DNA of 64,000 bases from Narthecium ossifragum (taxonomy: Eukaryota; Streptophyta; Magnoliopsida; Dioscoreales; Nartheciaceae), in contig OY986963.1 in assembly GCA_963920575.1 (NCBI GenBank), positions 6,548,896 through 6,612,895 on the forward strand, written 5' to 3'. The first letter of the stretch is position 1, and every line of letters begins with the position of its first letter. Under the pieces are notes generated by a model, which did no database searches, was not told the DNA's origin, and saw nothing but the letters and a program-made list of their open reading frames with translations. Below, piece by piece: positions 56,600 through 64,000 of this stretch. A program made the translations under genes and the position numbers.

Positions 56600-57470
56600 C
56601 CGGCCGCCTCCACCCCCCTTCCGGCGTCCCCCGCCCCCCTTCCGGCGTCGCTGCCCCAGATCCAACGTTAACCGCGTCCCCAGCCTCGATCCGGCGCCCT
56701 CGACCGCTGCTGCTCCTATCCTTCCCAGATCCAAATCCGCCGGCCTTCGAAGACCTCAAGGCTCCCGATCGCCGCCGCTCCTCTCCCTCCCAAGCGTTGA
56801 TCAGCAGCGGCAGCGCGATGGCGGTGGGACCGATGGTAGCTGCAACGCGGAGGCAGAGGATGTTGCGATGGAGAGGTGGAGGATGTTGTGATGGCGATGC
56901 GGCGATGCTGCAATAGGGAAGATGTAGCGATGCTACGATGCTACGATGCTACGATGGACTAAAAGAGAAGAGAAAAGAGAAAAGAGAAAAGAGAAAAGAG
57001 AAAAGAGAAAAGAGAAAAGGGAAAAGGGAAAAGGGAATAGAGAATACTGATGCAGCGATGCTACGATGCTACGATGGACTAAAAGATAAAAAATAAAAGA
57101 GAAAAGAGAATAGAGAATAGAGAATACTGCAATGCAATCCATCCATGAACATTAACGAAGACATCAATGAAAAAGATAAAAGAGAATACTCATGAACACC
57201 AAAGAGAAAAAAAGCAAAGGGAAAAGAGAAAACTGAAAACTGAAAAGAGAAAACTGAAAAAGAAATTGAAAAAAGAAAATTAAAAAAAAAGAGAAAAGAG
57301 AAAAGAGAATGCTGGAATTAGGATTTAAACATAGGGGTAAAAAAGTCATCAGAAAAAAAAGAAATTGAAAAAAGGAAACTGAAAAAAAGAAAAGAGAAAA
57401 GAGAAAAGAGAAGGCTGTAATTAGGGTTTGGGTTAACATAAGGGCAAAAAAGTCATCAGAAATACATAAC
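56600..57470. repeat. GC-rich low-complexity and AAAAGAG-type simple repeats
   Basis: 56600-56920 is CCG/CCT-rich with fragments of ORF but no domain. From 56930 there are GCGATGCTACGATGCTACGATG units followed by (GAAAAGA)n; the same combination recurs at 57046-57130, and further AG-rich tracts run to about 57415. No gene is supported. Confidence 0.6.
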
Positions 57471-59324
57471 TAATCATAACTGTCCATAACTGACATAAAA
57501 TGGTGTTTACACCTTAAATCTAAGGATAGTGGTGTACCAATCAACAAGTTACACAAATATGATATAAATACCAATTATCTAATGATTTTATAGCTCAGGT
57601 TATTTGGTTGGTGAAATAGCAGGTATTGCCAGTTACTTATGCTACAATTGGATCGAAAGGAGCCAAAGGTTACTCCCTTCGTTCAGTTCATTTTTTCATT
57701 TATATATAAACAGTAACTGTGCATCTCAAACACGTTTTTGTGTGAAACACCAGTTTTAGAAATTATTCATTGTTCTGATATAGTAATTCCATTGGCCGGA
57801 TACTTAGGAGGTACTTATTGTATTCATTTTTGACAGATAACAGATACAATCACTTTGAGATAAATACCGTCTTCATTCTCATTCAATGGCATGCAGTTTG
57901 TAGATATATTGAAGAACAGGTGAAATTCCTTCATAAAATAAAAAAGTTAACTTTTATAGTATTACATCATAGTTGGGTAGCTATTTTCACAATGTGATCA
58001 AATCAAAATGCATCATAAAATAATCTTGGAACTTTTTGTTTAAAGAACATTCAAGCATCGACTCTGAACTGGCATTCTCTTGGCAGGCATTATCTTGACA
58101 GAGATGTACGATCGATGCGAAAGGAGGATGCATGGATCGATTGTGCACGGATATTTTGAATGTTGGCTTGGAGAAAATATGCTTTTGAACGTCTTAGGTT
58201 GATAGACGATACATGGATCGGCCACAAGCCTTGTGAATCAAGTTTGAAGAATGAGGGTCAATCCAAGCATCGACCCTGGATGCTTCTTTTCTTCACAGAG
58301 AAAGATGGTCGATGCGGCGGTCTATGTGTGGATCAACTGTGATGAAGCAAGGTTGGATTTTGAGCGTGATGGCTGAAGCGACGGTCGATGTGTGGATAGA
58401 CCGTCAGCTTGCGCAGAGTCAAAAATAGAGATGTTGGGAAATTTCTTAGAGCCGTTGGAGACTATTCGTGGACAGGTTGAAGGCCTAATATAAGTAGTTT
58501 TAAGTTGTAAACTTGTCATTTACATATTGCTATTATTTTGTGATCATTTGGGCAAGCCAAAGCATTAATTTTACTACTTTGTGGGAGTTTCAACATTTGT
58601 AAATCTTTTTCGAGTGTGAAGAAGAACCTTATGGAACATCAAAAAGGTTGCTTGAAGTCGATTGTAAGGTTTCCAAACATCCAGAAGATTAGATGAAAGC
58701 TTGTAAGAGAATTTGCAAGTAGTGGAACTTTAAGTAGCACCTTCATTAAAGTAGCCATAGACCAAGAGTTGGATCGAATCACTATAAATCGGTGCAAACC
58801 TTCTAACTCTCCTTTCATCTCTTCTTAAGTGCTTGTTTTAATTACTTTTTATTTCATTTGCAAACATCCAAGATTTTAAACTTCTCCTACATAGGTCTTC
58901 GATTTATCGAAAAAGTTCCAATAACCCCCCTCTAAAGATCACATTTAGTCACAATATATAGTAATAGGGTATATAGTTAACAAAACAAGGATTTAAAGGT
59001 TATGCATATATACAGATGAAGATATCCGTGTAATAAAATAATTTTGGGGGTATATACCAGGATTAGTGATCCTGTGGACCTCACTTTATCCCATGTTTGG
59101 TATGATTTTAGACATGGGATAAATAATCCAATTGGGATTCCATATATATCCCATGTACATGGGATTATTTTATCCGATGGGGGAGGTGGGATATGTAATC
59201 CCATAAGATAAGATCCGTTGTATTAAAAAATAAGAAAAGTTTAAATATTTGATTAAATCTTCTCCCAGCTTATCCTTTGTCTTACCAAACATGAGAGAAG
59301 AGTATTACATAAAACTTTATCCTA
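57471..59324. other. Intergenic region, nothing recognisable
   Basis: AT-rich, no domain-bearing ORF. Short phrases around GATCGATGC and GGATCGAT recur in 58050-58400. A CCCATGT-rich stretch with local inverted repeats lies at 59090-59210. None could be bounded. Confidence 0.45.
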
Positions 59325-59704
59325 TATATATACTAGGTGGTGGGCCCGTGCCACCTGGCACGGCTAACTGCACACCCCCACTATCTCTATTATAACTTAC
59401 GCCACATCAGCCACTATCCTTTTTTTTGTTTATTTAATTATAATTTTATACCACGTGTATGCCATGTGTGTATAAGTTTATGACTCAGATGATGAGTCAT
59501 AAAAGTAACTACCCTTGGATCTTATAAGATAAATAAGTATGTATATTTAAAACTAATCTCCTGACTTATGATTATAAGGATGTATATTTAAAACTAACAT
59601 ATGGAAGATGATAAAAATATACAAAGTTAACTTAGGAAAATATACATGTAAATAAATTAATAGGAGGTAAACGGTTATAACCGTTTTTGCTCCTTATAAG
59701 GTAG

Positions 59705-59751
<47 letters not shown>

Positions 59752-60633
59752 CATATTTAACAGGGCCTTCTCTATTTTATTAGTAGATGAGGTCTATCAA
59801 GTATCAATATATATAGTATTAGGTGGGCCCCCTGCCACATGGCAGAGTAACCATCAGATTAATGGGTGATTCAGTTATAAAAACCGAATTTGATTAATGG
59901 ATTAGTATGGATATTAGATAAGATTGACTATATTAGATTAGTATACTATAACTATAGAATATATATATATAACTGTTTGAATTAAATCAACATTATAAGG
60001 GGGCGGTTATGCATAACCGTTTTTGCTCCTTATAAGGTTGATATCAGTTTGATATATATATATAATCTATTTCATAAGCTTAATTTTTTATGCTTTATCC
60101 GTTAGTTTAGTATATATGCATATGCACACACACCTACCCGGCCAAAATAACATATTAGTGAATTCACTTGGCAGTCTCGCTTAATTTGTTCATGCACCAT
60201 ATGATGATCATAAATTCCATCCTGGCGTTCATCAAGGGACCCCTATTGGGGTACATGGTATCGTACATGCCCTTGATCGGTGGATATCTATCAATCGCGT
60301 CATCTAATTTTGATGGATTAAATCAATCAATCGGTAGACATCTATCGATTGAATGCATGAATCATCTGATCGGTAGATGTATATCGATCAAGTCACCTAA
60401 TCCATCAGTAGTGTTATACCGATGGATTAGCATCCTTGATCGGTAGAAGTATATCGATCAAGTCACCTAATCCATCGGTAATATAGAGTCTTATACCGAT
60501 GGATTATCATACCGTGTCTATCCATCAAGGAGCATGTGCAGCGTATATGACCGCGGATCTGATCCCAGCTCAATAAAATCCTAAACACATGTCTAATCTT
60601 TATTCTCGTTGGACCATTGCAGATATCTCTGTT
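59325..60633. repeat. Duplicated non-coding segment, AT/GT microsatellite and tandem repeats
   Basis: Two related blocks, 59330-59720 and 59806-60055, each start near ACTAGGTGGTGGGCCCGTGCC / TTAGGTGGGCCCCCTGCCAC and end near AACCGTTTTTGCTCCTTATA. An (AT)n(GT)n microsatellite lies at 59706-59746. At 60369-60510 a 70-bp unit (GATCGGTAGA.GTATATCGAT...) is repeated twice. The block ends at the 3' end of the transporter gene. Relation to Helitron-type elements is possible but unproven. Confidence 0.5.
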
Positions 60634-62264
60634 TCATGATCGGCTCCGAGCTTCTCGCTCCTCCTTCTCTTGCTGCTCTATGGTCTCATACAGAGGAGCA
60701 TTCCTGGTTGCCGGCAGCCATATCGTCAGAACACCACTAAAGATTGCAAAACCTCCAAATATAAGGAACGACAACGCCGGGCTCAAACGGCCTAGCACAA
60801 CTAGGAGCGGCGCCGCCACCCCTCCTAGCGTAACAGCCTGCTGGAGTAAGGAGATTGCGAAGTTCCGCACGTTTGTTGGGAATAACTCTACACAGTAGAC
60901 ATATAGTATATCGAAAGCCAGCGATGCCGCCATGAACCCTACTGCCTCTAACGTCAGCTGAGGCCAGCTGCCCTTCGACTTGTCCTTCTTCTTGGAGAAG
61001 AGGATGCAAAGGATGCATGTCACTCCGGCGAGGAGAGCCGACATTGAGAACATAATTCGGCGGTCCATGATGCTTAGTAGGACGCCTCCTATGATCACCG
61101 CCGGAAACTCCATCACGGCGTTCACTGCCACTGTGAAATAGAGATTAAAGTTTAGGTTTTCGACGTTCAGCTGGACGCCGTAGTAGACGAACCCGACTCC
61201 AAAGCCGGCAATCATCATGGTAACTAGTCTTTTAATGGCCCACTTCGCCGACCATAGGTTCTCAGTTTTGTTATTGCTAGTTGTGACCGGGTTGGAGATC
61301 GATAAGTTCTTCGGCAGTGTCTTTCCGTTCATCTTGGCCAATTTGGTTAATACTTTCATAGCTTCCTCTGTTCTTCCATGCATGGCGAGCCACCGCGGAG
61401 ACTCCGAGATGAAGGGGACAATTAGAACGGAGTACGCTAGAGGTAGGATGGAGATGATCTTGTAGATGTTCCTCCAAGACGACCTTGTCGGGTAGGCGAT
61501 CGCCGGGAGGGAGAGGAAGCCAAGAGTGAAGAAGAAGAAGCCATACTGGCCGACTTGGCCGCGCCATTTGCGGCCAACGACTTCAGTGGAGAGAACAAGG
61601 CAGCATATGCCGATGCCGGAGCGCGTGAAGCCATTGCAGAAGCGGAGGCCGGCGTAGACCCATACATTGGGCGCTAGGGAGGTTGCGAAGGCGGTGATGG
61701 AGGTCAGGAGGCATGAGAGGAGGATAGTCTTCTTGCGGCCGATGTAGGAGTCGGCTAGCAGGCCATTAGCTATGGAGCCTGCACAAAGGACTAACTAATT
61801 TGGCTTGCCTGTGGAGAGATTGATTACAGCTATCAAAAAGGCAGAAGCATACCGAAAAGAGAGCCGACGAAGAACAACATCGCCGGAACACCAGCACTGA
61901 ACTTATGGCCACAAATGAGGCCCCACTCTGCCACCGTCGAAGTCTTATGCCCTCCGACCCACTCCCACGCCGCTGGATCAAGCCCGCACATAGCGGTGGC
62001 GGAGCTCGGCGAACATGAGGCCGCCTCAATGCACCTCCATGCAGGTTGAGCATCCGTAAATATGGTTACCAGGGTGTTCTGCGAATCGAAGCTCCACGCC
62101 AGCGAGGCCAGAAACACTTGCAAGAGCTGAGAGAATCCAAGGGCGCCGAGGTGCTGTTCGATGATCTCATCCACGCTGAGCTCCAGCCTACCGCTACCGT
62201 TACCATCAGCTTCTTCTAAACCTCCATTATTGTGCCCCTCGTTGATCTCATGTCGCTCATCCAT
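60634..62264 (-). CDS. Organic cation/carnitine transporter (MFS)
   Basis: Two exons: 62264-61853 and 61778-60634, 518 residues. The donor is TTCG|GTATGC and the acceptor TGTGCAG. The start ATG is at 62262-62264. The N terminus is acidic, then [20 protein letters not shown] and the first membrane segment. An extracellular loop with cysteines ([20 protein letters not shown]) and GLICG follow, then [23 protein letters not shown], an MFS motif A at the exon junction. Later come [19 protein letters not shown], a central cytosolic loop, six more membrane segments and a tail [16 protein letters not shown]. This matches the plant OCT family, plasma-membrane or tonoplast carriers of carnitine and other organic cations. 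Length is normal, with no stops. Which OCT paralogue it is cannot be told. Confidence 0.88.
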
Positions 62265-62928
62265 GGATGGTTAGTCTGGGTTTTAGAGAGCGTTTAATTA
62301 AATTCCTCTGTTTTTGTCATGCAGCTATTGAGGATGGGATTGCAGCATGCAATCGATCGCCAAATCAAATGTCCCTCTTAAAAATACTCTTGTTCTCCAC
62401 CTTGTTGTGTCGTGCATTCGCTTACGTTTCCTTCTCAGGGTGGTTGCTTCGCTTTTTGCCACCTTTCTCTTAACCAAGAGAATGGTGCTGCGTGACGGCT
62501 CAAGGCACTCATGTTTATAGTGAGGATGAGGAGCAACGACATATATGCGTCCCACTCTACGGTTGGAGGTATCTGGGTGGGTATCAATTTGGGACTCGCA
62601 AAACACCAAAAACCAACAGGGCTCCCATTCTGGCATGAGGTGTGAGTAACACAAATCAAATCATTTTCCATTTAGGAACTGTTCATATCAGATGATACTG
62701 GAAAAATTAATAGGATATGACTGAGATTTTAACAAGAGACTTGGATACAGAGGATCAATGCAAACCTATGATGGTCAAAGATATACGCTAGCTCTAACAC
62801 AATAAAGCCTAAACCTCATAGGACCAAATAGCTGCTAACCCCGTTTAGAGTCTACATCAAGCGGTTGAGACTTGAAATCTGTTTTCACTTTGCCACCTAT
62901 CGACTATTGTTGTATCGATCCTTATGAG
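62265..62928. other. Upstream region of the transporter gene
   Basis: No supported gene. Minus-strand ORFs at 62325-62671 have no recognisable domain. Probably promoter and spacer. Confidence 0.4.
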
Positions 62929-63566
62929 TAGGGTTGGCAATTCGGGTTCACGGGTCGGATTCGGGCCTGGTCGAGCACCGATATCTCGACCCAAAGACCA
63001 AACCTAAACCCGAACCCAACACATTAATAAACGGGTCAACCCGACCCGACCCGACCAGCCTAACTCGTTTATTAAACGAGTTGGGTCGAGTCTAAGTCGG
63101 GTTGACCCGTTTAACAACAATCAAGCACTAAGGGCGCGTTTGGCTCCGCCCATCCCGGTGGATCCGCGGGATGAGGCGGACGCGCGGATCCTGCGGGGGG
63201 GATCCGCGCATTTGGTTCTTGCGTGGATCCCGCCCCGATCCCCGAAAGAGCGGATCCCATTTTCGGCGGGATCCGCCCCCGCGGATACCGTCCCGCAAGT
63301 ATCGCGGGTACTGCGGATCCCACCGAGTCAAACACGCCTTAAATTATCAACTAATCAATAAAATCAGGAATCAATAAAATTAGGAAGCGATAAAATTAGA
63401 AAACAATAAAATTATAACTTGTTTCAATTACATCCAAACCATCTTGCATAAACAATAAAATTATAAATTATTTCAATTCTCCTATATGATACGAGATCAC
63501 GTCCAAATTAACCCTAAAAGCATAAGTGACATTAAAATTAATGACCCGATCCATTTATTCGTGGGT
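62929..63566. mobile_element. hAT-like non-autonomous element, copy 3, interrupted and truncated
   Basis: Starts TAGGGTTGGCAATTCGGG and follows copies 1 and 2 (ACCCGAACCC/AACGGGTC units, then the AT-rich core). It is interrupted by a MITE at 63132-63339. The right end runs to CATTTATTCGTGGGT (about 63566) and then stops matching, so the right terminus is lost. Confidence 0.65.
63129..63342. mobile_element. PIF/Harbinger-like MITE nested in the hAT-like element
   Basis: The element 63132-63339 (208 bp) begins GGGCGCGTTTGGC and ends GTCAAACACGCCT. TAA flanks both sides (63129-63131, 63340-63342). Removing it and one TAA gives AGCACTAAATTATCAAC, exactly the sequence at about 6429-6445 in copy 2, so the insertion is proven by an empty site. 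The interior is GGATCC/GGATCCGCG-rich. Confidence 0.85.
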
Positions 63567-64000
63567 CCCAATACGTAGGGCATTGGAGATCAAGGAGGCC
63601 GGTAAGGTAGAGTGTTTGCGCCGTCAGAGACTTCGACCCGACAAAGCCTTCTATTGTTCGAGGTACTATTTTGCCTTTGGACACATGTATCCAATTTTCG
63701 TATTGGGGATGGAATTTCCTTAGGGGGGAGATTGTAAGGGTCTTTTTTTTAATTTAGGTCTTTCTGAGTAATTTTGAGTTTTGCAGGAGGGTTTTTGTAA
63801 AAACAACACCTCCTTTAATGGTGAATACTCTCCTTCATTCCTTTCTTCTCTGTTACCCAGCTGAAGTGACTCCTCTCATTCATCCCTTTTTTCCCTGCTA
63901 CCTGGCTGAGAGTTAGGGAGAGAGAAATGAGAGACAAGAAAAGGTGAAACTCGTCGGAAAAATCTTACAATTTAGGATGGTTTTCATCGATTTCTTCTCC
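63567..64000 (+). other. Possible 3' end of an LTR retrotransposon (polypurine tract and LTR start)
   Basis: An open segment (63526-63723) ends at a stop, followed by TTAGGGGGGAGATTGTAAGG (63720-63739). A purine tract followed by TGTAAGGG would fit a polypurine tract and the first bases of an LTR on the plus strand. The element would extend beyond the window. No domain is recognised. Confidence 0.35.

Noticed and set aside
56268..56916. ORFs spanning the N run
   Set aside because: Artefact of translating N; flanks are an LTR and low-complexity DNA.
61437..62053. Additional minus-strand ORFs in the transporter gene
   Set aside because: Other frames of transporter exons or intron read-through.
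1..64000. CRISPR arrays, rRNA or functional tRNA genes
   Set aside because: None seen; tRNA-like sequences at 4356, 30975 and 55580 have SINE structure (A tails, extra body) rather than complete cloverleafs.

Overview
The window looks like nuclear DNA of a flowering plant, probably a monocot. The reasons are spliced GT-AG (and one GC-AG) genes, a GC-rich first exon in NDC1, conserved plant families (DUF674, P-class PPR, OXS3, NDC1, CTNNBL1, organic cation transporter), and a dense set of plant transposons. The species cannot be named from sequence alone. There is one 200-base assembly gap (56400-56599).

Host genes. A locus for DUF674 proteins is duplicated: copy A lies at the left edge (minus strand, 1-1161, continuing off the window) and copy B at 17229-18993. 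The duplication also includes the upstream leader (about 1380-1795 and 19260-19355 plus 25072-25400). Copy B has lost its first splice donor. The quiet host block is 28.1-45.5 kb: NDC1 nucleoporin (+), beta-catenin-like protein 1 (-), a PPR protein (+) and an OXS3-like protein (-). NDC1/CTNNBL1 and PPR/OXS3 are tail-to-tail pairs; CTNNBL1/PPR share a 253-bp divergent promoter. An organic cation transporter gene (-) lies at 60.6-62.3 kb.

Mobile DNA fills most of the rest, and many insertions can be bounded to the base by their target site duplications (TSDs). At 1951-4113 is a LINE tail, and at 4160-5060 a decayed SEN1-like helicase relic cut by a SINE. At 7059-15155 is a LINE carrying RT and RNase H, itself split by a CACTA element (8630-13333) with captured gene pieces (a PP7-type phosphatase and an unrecognised gene) and by a small hAT element (14209-14759). 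At 19356-25071 is a MULE with 9-bp TSD; its empty site survives in DUF674 copy A at 1452-1460. The MULE contains a second, inner Pack-MULE (20339-21944, own 9-bp TSD) carrying pieces of a chitin-receptor-like LysM gene and of a U-box/receptor-like kinase in opposite orientations. At 48336-56399 is a minus-strand Copia retrotransposon, cut by a 1885-bp solo LTR and by a tRNA-derived SINE; its 5' leader holds an array of short palindromes with covarying stems. Small hAT-like and PIF/Harbinger-like elements are scattered about, one with its empty site also inside this window.

The observations most worth a second look are the nested MULE/Pack-MULE with a fully resolved history, the MULE ORF in which the DDE core is replaced by a plant-mobile-domain-like segment, the CACTA gene capture, and the covarying hairpin array in the Copia leader.
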